Positions 36,306 through 45,753 are shown, counted from the stretch's first letter. The stretch is 64,000 bases of DNA from Simiduia agarivorans SA1 = DSM 21679 (GCF_000305785.2 NC_018868.3:3704270-3768269); one strand, 5' to 3'. Notes: generated by a model not told the origin, from the sequence alone. Translations and numbers: made by a program.

Positions 36306-37190
36306 ATGCGACTTTTCTGCGATTGGGGTACCAGCAGTTTCCGGCTGTTTCTGGTGAATGAACAGGGGGATGTGGTCACCCATACCGCCAGCAGTCAGGG
36401 TGTGTCGCGCCTGCCCAGGGCTGAGCAGCCGGCGTATCTGCTGGCGCAGGCGCAGCAACTGGTAACCAGTCCGGCAGATCTGGATGTGCTGATTTGCGGT
36501 ATGGCGGGCTCTGGTCTGGGGCTGGCCAATGCCGGTTACCAGGCCTGCCCGGCGGACGCGCGCCAGCTGGCACGGCATCTGGTACCGGTTACAGTGCCTT
36601 CGCTGGGCAGGGTGCAACTGGTGCCGGGCCTGAGCGATGAGCAGACCGGTGCTGACGTGATGCGCGGCGAGGAGACCCAGCTGTTGGGTTGGCTGTGTAT
36701 GTCGGAACTGCACCAACACGGTCAACATAGGGTCTGCTTGCCGGGTACTCACAGTAAATGGGTGCAGGTACAGGAGGGCGTCATCCGTGGATTTTCCACC
36801 GCCTTTACCGGCGAGCTGTACGGACTGCTGGTTAGCCAGTCCACGCTCAAGCCCGCCACAGACAGCCACAGTGATGAGGGTTTTCAGTTGGGGCTTGACG
36901 CCAGTCGCAGCAAGCAACCGCTGTTGAACAGCCTGTTTACCACGCGTAGCAAGGTGCTGCTTTACCAGATGCCGGCCGAGTGCGCGGCCAGCTATTTGTC
37001 TGGCCTGCTCATAGGTACCGAAGTGAGAGAATTCAGCGCCGCGGGTGATGGGCCTGTGCATATCATTGCCAATGGCCGGCTGTCTGCGCTCTACGCCAAG
37101 GCCATGGCGTTCTACCAGCTTGAATGCCAGGTGCACCAGGGCGATGGTTTGTCGGTGGCCGGTTTGGGAAAAATTGCGGAGTTGATGTAA
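36306..37190 (+). CDS. dgoK: 2-keto-3-deoxygalactonate kinase
   Basis: A 294-residue DgoK-family kinase phosphorylating 2-keto-3-deoxygalactonate at O6. Seen: phosphate loop CDWGTSSFRLFL at the N-terminus, CGMAGSGLG, the family block MRGEETQLLGW (about 119-129), LPGTHSKWVQV, and LSGLLIGTEVREF. With dgoD (27438) and the aldolase (24201) it completes galactose breakdown to pyruvate and glyceraldehyde 3-phosphate. Single gene, convergent with the lactonase gene. Confidence 0.88.
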   Translation: MRLFCDWGTSSFRLFLVNEQGDVVTHTASSQGVSRLPRAEQPAYLLAQAQQLVTSPADLDVLICGMAGSGLGLANAGYQACPADARQLARHLVPVTVPSLGRVQLVPGLSDEQTGADVMRGEETQLLGWLCMSELHQHGQHRVCLPGTHSKWVQVQEGVIRGFSTAFTGELYGLLVSQSTLKPATDSHSDEGFQLGLDASRSKQPLLNSLFTTRSKVLLYQMPAECAASYLSGLLIGTEVREFSAAGDGPVHIIANGRLSALYAKAMAFYQLECQVHQGDGLSVAGLGKIAELM

Positions 37191-37216
37191 TCGAGGCAGG
37201 TTTTTCTAAAAGCTTG

Positions 37217-38113
37217 CTAAACGGGCAGTTGGTCTTTGAACCGGTACTCGGGTTTGCCGGTGTAGGCGGTTTCATAAATGAACAGGTTGCCGGCGCCGGG
37301 TTCGGCAGCCAGTGCTTCTTCACTCAGGCTGTAGGTGGCGCTGCTCGTTACCAACCAATTGTGCGACGGGCCGGCAAAGGTGGGGCAGGCGGGTTGCGAC
37401 ACCGGCAGCTGCAGCCGGTCGGAAATTTTTCCCGCGGGTGAAATACGCACCAGTTGGCTGCTGCCCCAGAGTGCATTCCAAAGGTGGCCTTCACTGTCGG
37501 TCACAGAGCCATCCGGGTTGCAGTGGGGTGGCAAGTTAATCAGGCTGCGACCGGCGCCTAGGGTGCCGTTTTCCAGATCAAACGCAAACGCCTCAATGCA
37601 TTTTTTGGTGCTGTCGGAAAAATACAGAATACGGCTATCGGGCGACCAGCAAATGGAGTTGCTGAGCCGTACATTGTGCAAATGTTGTGAGACAGTGCCA
37701 TCAGGTGCAACGCAATAGAGCCCGCCCTGTTCCTCGGGGTCATCGGAATAGCAGTGCTCGCGATCAATCAGGCTGCCCACCCAGAAGCGGCCAGCCGCGT
37801 CGCAGCGGCCGTCATTCATGCGCAGCTTTTTGCCCTCGGGCAGCTTCCAGAACCAGCGGATTTCTCCGGTCTCTGGTAAATACTTTGCCAAGCCGCTTTG
37901 AAACGCGGCCAGCAGCCAGGGGCTCCGCTCAATCATGGCAAATGAACAGAGGTCTTCAGGCAGGGAAAAGGACTCCAGTGCCTGGGTTTGCACCTGGTAG
38001 CGGTAGAACACCTTGCCGGGCATGTCAGTCCAGAGCAATTTGCCGGTGTGTTCGTCCCACAATACGCATTCGCCCAGCCCGTTGTGCACTGAAACTTCAT
38101 CCATTAGCCGCAT
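37217..38113 (-). CDS. SMP-30/gluconolactonase-type lactonase, cytoplasmic
   Basis: A 298-residue six-bladed propeller of the SMP-30/LRE family, hydrolysing a sugar lactone; here the candidate is galactonolactone. Metal-site residues can be placed: E15 (GLGEC), Asn in RMNDGRC (about 98), Asn in RLSNSICW (about 146), and Asp in NPDGSVTD (about 197). No signal peptide. Starts considered: ATG 38113 (GGAATC upstream), GTG 38125, ATG 38104. The upstream region is shared with the second TonB receptor and holds operator site 11. Confidence 0.78.
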   Translation of the reverse strand: MRLMDEVSVHNGLGECVLWDEHTGKLLWTDMPGKVFYRYQVQTQALESFSLPEDLCSFAMIERSPWLLAAFQSGLAKYLPETGEIRWFWKLPEGKKLRMNDGRCDAAGRFWVGSLIDREHCYSDDPEEQGGLYCVAPDGTVSQHLHNVRLSNSICWSPDSRILYFSDSTKKCIEAFAFDLENGTLGAGRSLINLPPHCNPDGSVTDSEGHLWNALWGSSQLVRISPAGKISDRLQLPVSQPACPTFAGPSHNWLVTSSATYSLSEEALAAEPGAGNLFIYETAYTGKPEYRFKDQLPV

Positions 38114-38211
38114 AACTGATTCCACTGATTGACTGCGCCGGTTTCATTCTATCGCCCAGATCTGCTTGGGCAAAATCAAGAAATTAATGCCTTTGTCTGG
38201 GGTTGTTGGCC

Positions 38212-38238
38212 TTGACAGCGCTAATCATATCGTAGATT
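38212..38238 (+). promoter_or_regulatory. Possible promoter of the second TonB receptor
   Basis: TTGACA (38212-38217), 15 bases, TAGATT (38233-38238); the -10 runs into the operator exactly as at 19146. Confidence 0.4.
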
Positions 38239-38247
38239 GTTAACAAT
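38236..38247. promoter_or_regulatory. Agar-regulon operator, site 11
   Basis: Perfect ATTGTTAACAAT between the divergent lactonase and TonB receptor genes. Confidence 0.7.
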
Positions 38248-38389
38248 TGACACGTTTGTGTCAGGTGCCTGTCGGGGTTGACCACCCTGCAAGTGGAAGG
38301 CGTTGACCGGCGCAATGGGCGGGCAAGCTCCCGTTATCGAGGACATCCAATAAAAACCAGAGTGTAAAAGGTCTGGAGGAGAGCACTTA

Positions 38390-41161
38390 ATGAGTAGGGT
38401 AATCAATTCGTTTAAACGCGGGGCATTAGCCGCGTCTGTGGCAATGATCAATGCCGGCCTGCTGTTGCCGGCGAGCGCCCTGGCGCAGGATGAGGTACTG
38501 GAGGAAGTAGTAGTCTCCGGGATTCGCAGCTCGCTGACCAATGCTATGGACATCAAGCGCGATGCCACCGGCGTGGTAGACGCGATTTCTGCTGAAGATA
38601 TCGGTAAGTTTCCCGACACCAACCTTGCGGAATCCTTGCAGCGCATCACCGGTGTATCCATCGATCGCACCGGCAACGAAGGTAACCAGGTAACGGTGCG
38701 GGGTTTCGGCCCGCAGTTCAATCTGGTCACCATGAATGGCCGTCAGATGCCCAATTCCACCGCCTTGGGTTCACAGGCGGTATCACGCAGTTTCAACTTC
38801 CGTGAGATAGCGTCGGAAAGTGTATCCGGTGTGGAAGTGCACAAAACCGGCCGGGCCGATGTGCCCTCGGGTGGTATCGGTGCCACCATTGATATCAAAA
38901 CCCATCGCCCGTTTGATTTTGATGAGCTGGTGCTTCAGGGCTCCATCAAGGGCGTTGTGGATACCAGCGTAAACAACGGTGACAAAATCACGCCCGAAGT
39001 TTCAGCCCTGTACAGCCAGACGTTTGCTGACGACAAGTTCGGTGTGTTGCTGGCCTTCTCTCACGCAGAGCGCAATTACGGCCAGGACCGCATCGGCACC
39101 CAGAATGGCTGGAGCCGTGGTTACCCCGGCATTGTCAGTGCCGATACCAGTGCGATCGATACCAGCCGCAACCCCACACTGGCTACCTGGCGCATTCCCA
39201 CCGTAGACCTGGATAAATCCGACTACACCCGCGAGCGCCAGAATGCACAGCTGGTGCTGCAATTTGCACCTATGGATAACCTGACCATTACCGGTGACTA
39301 CAATCTGTCGCGCCTGGATGAGCGCGGCGATATGAACCGCATGAGTTTCTGGTTTGATTGGGTTGAGACCGGCACCGCCGATGTGAACGGCACCATCATC
39401 GATCAGTTCAAATCCGATGATGAGCTGAACTTCTGGGGCTGGGAATACGCGTTCAAAACTGATAATGACGCCTATGGCCTGAACGTAGAATGGGATGTGA
39501 GTGACTCACTCACGTTGGAATTGGACCTGAGCAATGCCACCTCGCACGCCAACCCCGGTGCGCTGCCGGCTGAAACCATTGCCAACCTGAAAAACCCCTT
39601 CGGCGCGGCGGCGCCAGTAGATATTTCCGCTGACTTTACCGGCAAGCTGCCCACTGTGTCATACGATGATTCCGGGTTACCAGGGGGCGCCTATGCGCTA
39701 AGCAACATTGAAGGCGACCTCTATCAGGAGCGCGGCCGTGAAATGAAAAACACCATCAGTCAGGCGCGGTTTGCCGGTGTTTGGCGTAATCAGGATGGCG
39801 GTGCGCTCGAAGCGATTAATTTCGGCCTGGAAAAAACCCAGTACGACGTGGATGTGGTTGAGCTTTACAGCGGTAACTTCGGCTTAGGTGGCGGTGCCAT
39901 GGATATCTCAGGTCTGGACCTGACCTTTATCCCGGGTGCCATCGGCTTTGAATACATTCCGCAGTTCTCAACCCGTCAGTTCATGGACCTGGTGGATCAG
40001 CAAGGGCTGCGCACACCTACCAGCCTGAGCAAAAACGGCATTGAAGAAGACACCACGGCTGCGTTTATGTCGCTGGATTTCGCCACCGATTTCAACGGCA
40101 TGACCGTACGCACCAACGCCGGTGTTCGCTATGAAAAAACCAATGTGGATTCCTACACGGTGACCAATCCGGTAGTAGGCTTTAACTGGATTACCCCATT
40201 GGAAATGTCGAAGGTCCTGGCTGCTGATGAGCAGGCGGAAACGTTGGATGGTGACTATGAACACTTCCTGCCAAACCTGTCTGTGGCAATGGAACTGACC
40301 GACTCGGTTACCGCACGTGCCGCTTACAGCCGCACCGTTGCGCGCAGTAACATCGATGCCATGTATCCGGGTACCAATCTGACCAACCATCTGTCTACCG
40401 GGCCATTCAAAGCCAATCAGGGTAACCCGGGGCTGTTGCCTTACACCTCCGACAACATGGACTTCAGCCTGGAGTGGTACTACGACGAAGGCAGCTACAT
40501 TTCCGGCGGTTACTTCCGTAAAAATGTAGACAACTTTATTGCTGTCGGTCAGGAAGACCGGGTAATCGAAGGTCCTGATGGCCCTCTGACTGACCCGTCG
40601 GCGGCCGCTCGTCCGGGATGTCCAGGTGGTTCTGCGCTGAATCCGGTTCCAGCTTGCTTGTCACAACCCGGCGACCCGGTCATTACCTGGGAAGTGACCA
40701 CGCCCCAGAACCTCAACAACTCCACCGTTGACGGCTGGGAATTCAACGTGCAGCACATGTTCGGGGAATCCGGTTTTGGGGTGATTGCTAACTACACCAT
40801 GGTAGACAGCAAGGACAAGTACGACGTCTACAGTCTGGAAAATGATCTGGCGCTGCCGGGTCTGAGTGACTCGGCGAACCTGGTGGGCTTTTATGAAAAC
40901 CACGGCTTCCAGGCGCGTATTGCTTACAACTGGCGCGACAAATTCCTTCTGGCCAGCGGTATTGAACCCACCTTCACAGCGGCCTACAGCCAGGTGGACC
41001 TGAGTGCCAGCTACGACATCACTGAAAACTTCAACGTGTTTGTTGAAGGCCTGAATGTGACTGACGAAGCAACACATCGGTATGGTCGTTGGGAAAACCA
41101 GATCCGCGACTATGAGGAATATGGTCCCCGCTACAACATTGGCGTGCGCGCCAAGTTCTGA
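38390..41161 (+). CDS. TonB-dependent outer-membrane receptor
   Basis: A 923-residue receptor with a signal peptide (about 1-31, ending ASALAQDE), TonB-box-like EEVVVSG, plug (DAISAEDIGKFPDTNLAESLQRITGVSIDR and the VRGFGPQFN block) and a beta barrel ending YNIGVRAKF. It belongs to the Caulobacter/Cellvibrio sugar-receptor type, commonly followed by tryptophan halogenase and SapC genes, as here. Likely substrate: a neoagaro-oligosaccharide. It has a terminator of moderate strength after it, so expression of the downstream genes may be partly read-through. Confidence 0.9.
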   Translation: MSRVINSFKRGALAASVAMINAGLLLPASALAQDEVLEEVVVSGIRSSLTNAMDIKRDATGVVDAISAEDIGKFPDTNLAESLQRITGVSIDRTGNEGNQVTVRGFGPQFNLVTMNGRQMPNSTALGSQAVSRSFNFREIASESVSGVEVHKTGRADVPSGGIGATIDIKTHRPFDFDELVLQGSIKGVVDTSVNNGDKITPEVSALYSQTFADDKFGVLLAFSHAERNYGQDRIGTQNGWSRGYPGIVSADTSAIDTSRNPTLATWRIPTVDLDKSDYTRERQNAQLVLQFAPMDNLTITGDYNLSRLDERGDMNRMSFWFDWVETGTADVNGTIIDQFKSDDELNFWGWEYAFKTDNDAYGLNVEWDVSDSLTLELDLSNATSHANPGALPAETIANLKNPFGAAAPVDISADFTGKLPTVSYDDSGLPGGAYALSNIEGDLYQERGREMKNTISQARFAGVWRNQDGGALEAINFGLEKTQYDVDVVELYSGNFGLGGGAMDISGLDLTFIPGAIGFEYIPQFSTRQFMDLVDQQGLRTPTSLSKNGIEEDTTAAFMSLDFATDFNGMTVRTNAGVRYEKTNVDSYTVTNPVVGFNWITPLEMSKVLAADEQAETLDGDYEHFLPNLSVAMELTDSVTARAAYSRTVARSNIDAMYPGTNLTNHLSTGPFKANQGNPGLLPYTSDNMDFSLEWYYDEGSYISGGYFRKNVDNFIAVGQEDRVIEGPDGPLTDPSAAARPGCPGGSALNPVPACLSQPGDPVITWEVTTPQNLNNSTVDGWEFNVQHMFGESGFGVIANYTMVDSKDKYDVYSLENDLALPGLSDSANLVGFYENHGFQARIAYNWRDKFLLASGIEPTFTAAYSQVDLSASYDITENFNVFVEGLNVTDEATHRYGRWENQIRDYEEYGPRYNIGVRAKF

Positions 41162-41172
41162 TGTTTACATCC

Positions 41173-41196
41173 AAGACCGCCTTCGGGCGGTCTTTT
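41173..41196 (+). terminator. Terminator after the second TonB receptor
   Basis: AAGACCGCC/GGCGGTCTT stem with a TTCG tetraloop and a short T run. Confidence 0.8.
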
Positions 41197-41261
41197 CCCG
41201 ATGTTTTTCGTAAGTGGCCCGTTATGTCGGCTACTTCCGTAAACCTTCGTGATAGGTTGAT

Positions 41262-42815
41262 ATGGAAAACAAAGCGGTAAGAAAAGTAGTGATCGTGGGC
41301 GGCGGCACGGCCGGTTGGCTGACGGCCGGTGTGCTTGCGGCCCGGCTACGTAGCCAATCAGGTCATGCGGTCAGCGTCACCTTGGTGGAATCGCCGGCTG
41401 TGAAAACCGTGGGCGTGGGTGAGGGCACCTGGCCGAGTATGCGGCGCACTTTGAAAGCGATAGGGGTCAGTGAAACCGAGCTGATTCGCCGCTGTAACGC
41501 CACCTTCAAACAGGGCGCAAAATTTGCGCGCTGGGTCACCGGCTCCGCACAGGATCACTACTATCATCCGCTGATTCAACCCAATGGTTTTCATGATTTC
41601 AATCTCGCACCCTACTGGCTGAAACAGAGCGAACAGGCCAGTTTCTCGGCCGCTGTTTGTCCCCAAGATGCTCTGTGCGACGCCGGACTTGCGCCCAAAA
41701 AAATCACCACGCCGGAGTACGCCGGCATTGCCAACTATGCCTACCATCTGGATGCGGGCGCCTTTGCGGATTTTCTGCGAGAGCATTGCGTGACCCGCCT
41801 CGATGTGCTGCATCGCCAGGCCCATGTGTCTGAGGTGCGAAGTGACGATCAGGGCGATATCGTGGGTGTCGAGACGAATCAGGGTTTGATAGCAGGCGAT
41901 TTTTTTATCGATTGCACCGGCAGCCAATCCCTGCTCTTAGGGCAACAGCTTCAGGTTCCCTTCGTGTGCAAAAAGCATCAGCTGTTTGTTGATCAGGCCC
42001 TGGCGGTGCACGTCCCCTATGATTCGGATGATGCGCCGGTGGCGTCTCACACCGTCAGTACCGCGCAGAGTGCCGGATGGATCTGGGATATCGGTTTGCA
42101 GAATCGGCGCGGCGTGGGCCACGTGTATTCCAGCGCACACCAGTCGCCGGAGATGGCAGAGCGGGAGTTGATGGATTACATCGCGGCCTCTGGCGCGTCG
42201 GTAGAAAATTTGTCACCAAAACACATCGCCATTCATCCCGGTCACCGGGCGCAATTCTGGAAAAACAATTGCGTGGCCATTGGCATGTCGGCGGGCTTTC
42301 TCGAGCCGTTGGAAGCCTCGGCCATCTTACTGATCGAAATAGCCGCAGGCTATATTGCAGATCAGTTCCCCGCCAGCCGGTTTGCCATGGAGCAACTGGC
42401 ACGCAAATACAATGACACCTTCCTGTACCGCTGGGAACGCATCATCGAATTTCTCAAGCTGCATTATGTGTTGAGTCAACGCAGTGATACCGCTTTCTGG
42501 CGCGATAACCGAAACGCGCAATCAATGCCTGAAAGCCTACAGCAGTGGTTGAGCTACTGGCGGGAACAAAGCCCCTGGCACGGTGACTTCGACCGCGCGG
42601 TAGAAGTATTTCCGGCCGCCAGCTATCAGTATGTGTTGTATGGCATGGGTTTTGAAACCCGAACGGACTGGCCACCGGTAAGCGAACAATCCCTTGCGCG
42701 CGCGCGCACGCTGTTTCAGCAAGCCCAGAGTGATACCAATCAGCTTCTGAGAGGCCTGCCGGACCACCGCACGCTGCTGAATAAAATCAAACACTATGGC
42801 CTGCAAGCCGTTTAA
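41262..42815 (+). CDS. Flavin-dependent tryptophan-halogenase family protein
   Basis: A 517-residue FAD monooxygenase-like protein: dinucleotide loop VGGGTAGW (12-19), GVGEGTWP (51-58), and Lys83 in NATFKQGAKF, corresponding to the catalytic Lys of PrnA-type halogenases. The WxWxIP halogenase signature reads WIWDIG (about residue 273-278), with Pro replaced. In TonB-receptor loci this family is widespread but its substrate is unknown; halogenation of free tryptophan is unlikely. Start of an overlapping gene chain (SapC 9 bases on, then 4-base overlaps). Confidence 0.82.
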   Translation: MENKAVRKVVIVGGGTAGWLTAGVLAARLRSQSGHAVSVTLVESPAVKTVGVGEGTWPSMRRTLKAIGVSETELIRRCNATFKQGAKFARWVTGSAQDHYYHPLIQPNGFHDFNLAPYWLKQSEQASFSAAVCPQDALCDAGLAPKKITTPEYAGIANYAYHLDAGAFADFLREHCVTRLDVLHRQAHVSEVRSDDQGDIVGVETNQGLIAGDFFIDCTGSQSLLLGQQLQVPFVCKKHQLFVDQALAVHVPYDSDDAPVASHTVSTAQSAGWIWDIGLQNRRGVGHVYSSAHQSPEMAERELMDYIAASGASVENLSPKHIAIHPGHRAQFWKNNCVAIGMSAGFLEPLEASAILLIEIAAGYIADQFPASRFAMEQLARKYNDTFLYRWERIIEFLKLHYVLSQRSDTAFWRDNRNAQSMPESLQQWLSYWREQSPWHGDFDRAVEVFPAASYQYVLYGMGFETRTDWPPVSEQSLARARTLFQQAQSDTNQLLRGLPDHRTLLNKIKHYGLQAV

Positions 42816-42824
42816 GAGGACTCT

Positions 42825-43523
42825 ATGACCCGAGCAGAAATTATCCAACCCACTGAGCATGCCAAACTCCGGATAGTGCGCGGGCATGGCGCGTCATTTG
42901 GCGAAACCGCTCATTTTGTGCCGGTGGTGGCGGAAGAGTTGCGGGCTCTGGTGCTGGAGTACCCGGTGTTTATCATGAAGGATGAAGACACCGGCCAGTT
43001 CGGGCTCAACGCACTTTTAGGCCTGGCACCCGGAGAGAATCTGTATTTGCGAGACGATGGGTGGAATGCCAGCTACCTGCCCATCCATATTCAACGGCAG
43101 CCATTTTTGGTAGCGAATACCCACGAAGGTGAAGGAAAAATTGCGTTGGATATGGCCAGTAGCCGGGTGTCACAAACCGAAGGAGAACCCTTGTTTGATG
43201 AAAATGGCAATGCGACTGGTTATCTGGAGTCTATGCGTGCACTGTTGTCGCGGTTGATGCTGGGCATAAGGGCGACGCAGGCGTTTCTCGACAAACTAGT
43301 CGAGTTGGATCTGATTGAAGCTAAGCAACTGACTATTTCACTGCCGGGTGGCGAGCAAAAGCGATTTGCCGGATTTTACTCCATCAACGAACAACGGTTG
43401 CAGGCATTGGCGCCAGACCAGCTGCAGGCTTTCTACGCCAGCGGTTACCTGCAAGCCAGCTACCTGTTGCTGGCCTCTGCCGGCAATGTGCAGAAGTTGG
43501 TTGCCGCTAAGGTCGCGCGATGA
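42825..43523 (+). CDS. SapC-family protein
   Basis: A 232-residue cytoplasmic protein of the SapC family (first named in Campylobacter surface-layer loci): HFVPVVAEELRALVLEYPVFIMKD near the start in fragments such as VPVVAEE and YPVFIMKD, GENLYL, YLPIHIQRQPF, and ALDM. Function unknown. It regularly accompanies TonB receptors and halogenase-like flavoproteins. Ends with a 4-base overlap with the MFS gene. Confidence 0.78.
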   Translation: MTRAEIIQPTEHAKLRIVRGHGASFGETAHFVPVVAEELRALVLEYPVFIMKDEDTGQFGLNALLGLAPGENLYLRDDGWNASYLPIHIQRQPFLVANTHEGEGKIALDMASSRVSQTEGEPLFDENGNATGYLESMRALLSRLMLGIRATQAFLDKLVELDLIEAKQLTISLPGGEQKRFAGFYSINEQRLQALAPDQLQAFYASGYLQASYLLLASAGNVQKLVAAKVAR

Positions 43524-44758
43524 ACCGGTTTGGTGTGCTGGCGCTGGTTTTTATCAGCGTGGTGATCAATTACATGGATCGCACCAATATATCGGTAGCC
43601 TCTGGCGCACTCAGCGCGGAACTGAATCTTTCCAGTGTGCAAATGGGGCTGATATTTTCAGCCTTTGGTTGGACCTATTCCATTCTGCAGATCCCAGGCG
43701 GCATTGCCGTTGATCTGATCAGGGTGCGATTGCTGTACCCATTTATTTTGTTTGCCTGGTCCCTGGTCACACTGGTGCAGGGGCTGGTATCCAGCTTTGC
43801 CGCCTTGATCGGCTGTCGCATGGCTATTGGGGTGTTTGAGGCACCGTCCTACCCCTGCAACAACAAAATTGTTACCCAATGGTTTCCTGAACAACAGCGT
43901 GCCGGTGCAATCGCCGTTTACACCTCAGGCCAGTTTATCGGTCTGGCGTTTCTGATGCCGTTTCTGACTTACATACAAAGTGTTTTCGGTTGGCGTGGCT
44001 TGTTTATTATTTCCGGCGTCATCGGCATGGTATGGGCGTTTATCTGGTATTGGCTCTATCGCGATCCCGAGACGCCCGCTGAGGAAAAACACATTCAGCG
44101 TTATTCAGGTGCCGATCTGTGGGCTGCGTTAACGCACCCGAAACTGATGGGAATTTATCTGGCGCAGTTCTGCCTGGGTGGCACCCTGATCTTTTTTCTG
44201 ACCTGGTTTCCCACCTATCTGGTGGAGTACCGGGGGCTCGATTTCATTAAGTCCGGTTGGTTGGCGTCGGTGCCATTTCTGGCGGCGTTTGCCGGTGTGC
44301 TTTTGTCGGGCTTTGTGTCCGATGCACTGGCACGCCGTGGTTATAGCGTGGAATTAGCGCGCAAAGCGCCGGTGGTACTGGGTCTGTTGTTGTCTGGTGC
44401 GATTGTGGGCGCCAATTACACCGAGGACACGGCTTGGGTGATTGCCTTCCTGTCCATTGCATTTTTTGGCAATGGCCTGGCCTCTATTGCCTGGGTTTTC
44501 GTGTCTTTGTTGGCGCCAGCGCGTTTTCTCGGGTTGGTTGGCGGCTGTTTCAATTTTATCGGCGGGCTCTCCGCGGTGGTGGTGCCCACGGTGATTGGCT
44601 TTCTGGTGACAGACGGGGATTTCAAACCGGCTCTGCTGTTTATCGCGCTGCTCGCCTTAGTGGGCTCGTGCAGTTATCTGTTTATCGTTGGGCGTATAGA
44701 AAAAGTATCGTTCAGCGCCGCAACAACAACCGACTTCAGTGAGGTAAAAGCAGGATGA
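43520..44758 (+). CDS. MFS transporter of the anion:cation symporter family
   Basis: A 412-residue inner-membrane transporter with about twelve helices. The ACS-family signature is seen: INYMDRTNISVASG in TM1, FGWTYSILQIPGG in TM2, GVFEAPSYPCNNKIVTQWFP around TM4. Members such as DgoT and ExuT import sugar acids. Between an exported lactonase and SapC, galactonate or another aldonate is the likely substrate. Overlaps both neighbours by 4 bases. Confidence 0.82.
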   Translation: MNRFGVLALVFISVVINYMDRTNISVASGALSAELNLSSVQMGLIFSAFGWTYSILQIPGGIAVDLIRVRLLYPFILFAWSLVTLVQGLVSSFAALIGCRMAIGVFEAPSYPCNNKIVTQWFPEQQRAGAIAVYTSGQFIGLAFLMPFLTYIQSVFGWRGLFIISGVIGMVWAFIWYWLYRDPETPAEEKHIQRYSGADLWAALTHPKLMGIYLAQFCLGGTLIFFLTWFPTYLVEYRGLDFIKSGWLASVPFLAAFAGVLLSGFVSDALARRGYSVELARKAPVVLGLLLSGAIVGANYTEDTAWVIAFLSIAFFGNGLASIAWVFVSLLAPARFLGLVGGCFNFIGGLSAVVVPTVIGFLVTDGDFKPALLFIALLALVGSCSYLFIVGRIEKVSFSAATTTDFSEVKAG

Positions 44759-45753
44759 AGTGGCTATTGGCGTTTGCAATGTTAGTTACTGGTCTGGTGG
44801 ATGCGGGCGAGTTGGCGGGCTATCCCGAAACCGGGCGGATTGAACGCTTGAGTGCAGACGCCGACCAGTTGCTGGCGTCTGATGCAAAGGTTCGCGTGCT
44901 GGCCGAAGGGTTCAAATGGACCGAAGGCCCTTTGTGGATAACTGAAGGTGACTACCTGCTGTTTTCAGATATCCCCAACAACCGCGTATTGCGTTTTGAT
45001 TTTGAGCAAGGGATCAGACCCTATCTCGAAAAAACCGGCGCCGACAACCTGCACCCTGGCGATTCACCCCAGGGGTCCAATGGCATGGTATTGGATGGAG
45101 CGGGGCGCTTATTGCTTTTGCAGCAGGGCAACAGACGCATAGTGCGTATGGACGCTTCGCTGGATAAGCCGGCCAAACCATTCAGCCCGGTTGCAGAAAA
45201 TTATCAGGGCAAACGCCTGAACAGCCCAAACGACATGGTGCGCAACCCCAACGGTTTTTTCTATTTCACTGACCCTGCCTACGGCATGCTTTATGGCGTG
45301 GATGACCCCAACAAAGAACTTGCTTATCAAGGCGTATTCCGGTTGGCGGAAAATGGTGAGCTGGACCTGATGGACAGTGAACTCACTCATCCGAATGGCA
45401 TTGGCCAGAGCCCGAATGGCGGTCGGGTTTATGTGGCGGTCTCTGATGCTGAGGCGCCGGCTTGGTATGAATACCGTGTCAACAAGCAAGGCGATCTGGT
45501 GGACCGGAAGCTGTTTTTTGATGCGTCGGCATTTGCGATTGAAGGTCATGGCGTGCCCGATGGTATGGCGGTGCATTCCAGCGGGGTGATCTTTGCGACC
45601 GGGCCAGGAGGGGTTTGGCTGTTCAGTCCGGATGCTACGCCATTAGCACGTATTTATACGGGCCGGCTCACGGCCAATTGTGCCCTGTCGGCGGATGAAA
45701 AGATTCTGTTTATTACCGCGCACGATAGCCTGATGGCCATAGCGCTCAAATAA
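44755..45753 (+). CDS. Exported SMP-30-type lactonase
   Basis: A 332-residue propeller lactonase with a signal peptide (MKWLLAFAMLVTGLVDAGE), hence periplasmic. Motifs: EGPLWI (metal Glu), SNGMVLD, NSPNDMV, HPNGIG, and GVPDGMAV (metal Asp). It would open an aldonolactone in the periplasm before import by the co-transcribed ACS porter. It is only distantly alike to the cytoplasmic lactonase at 37217. The GH50 gene follows 25 bases later. Confidence 0.82.
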   Translation: MKWLLAFAMLVTGLVDAGELAGYPETGRIERLSADADQLLASDAKVRVLAEGFKWTEGPLWITEGDYLLFSDIPNNRVLRFDFEQGIRPYLEKTGADNLHPGDSPQGSNGMVLDGAGRLLLLQQGNRRIVRMDASLDKPAKPFSPVAENYQGKRLNSPNDMVRNPNGFFYFTDPAYGMLYGVDDPNKELAYQGVFRLAENGELDLMDSELTHPNGIGQSPNGGRVYVAVSDAEAPAWYEYRVNKQGDLVDRKLFFDASAFAIEGHGVPDGMAVHSSGVIFATGPGGVWLFSPDATPLARIYTGRLTANCALSADEKILFITAHDSLMAIALK

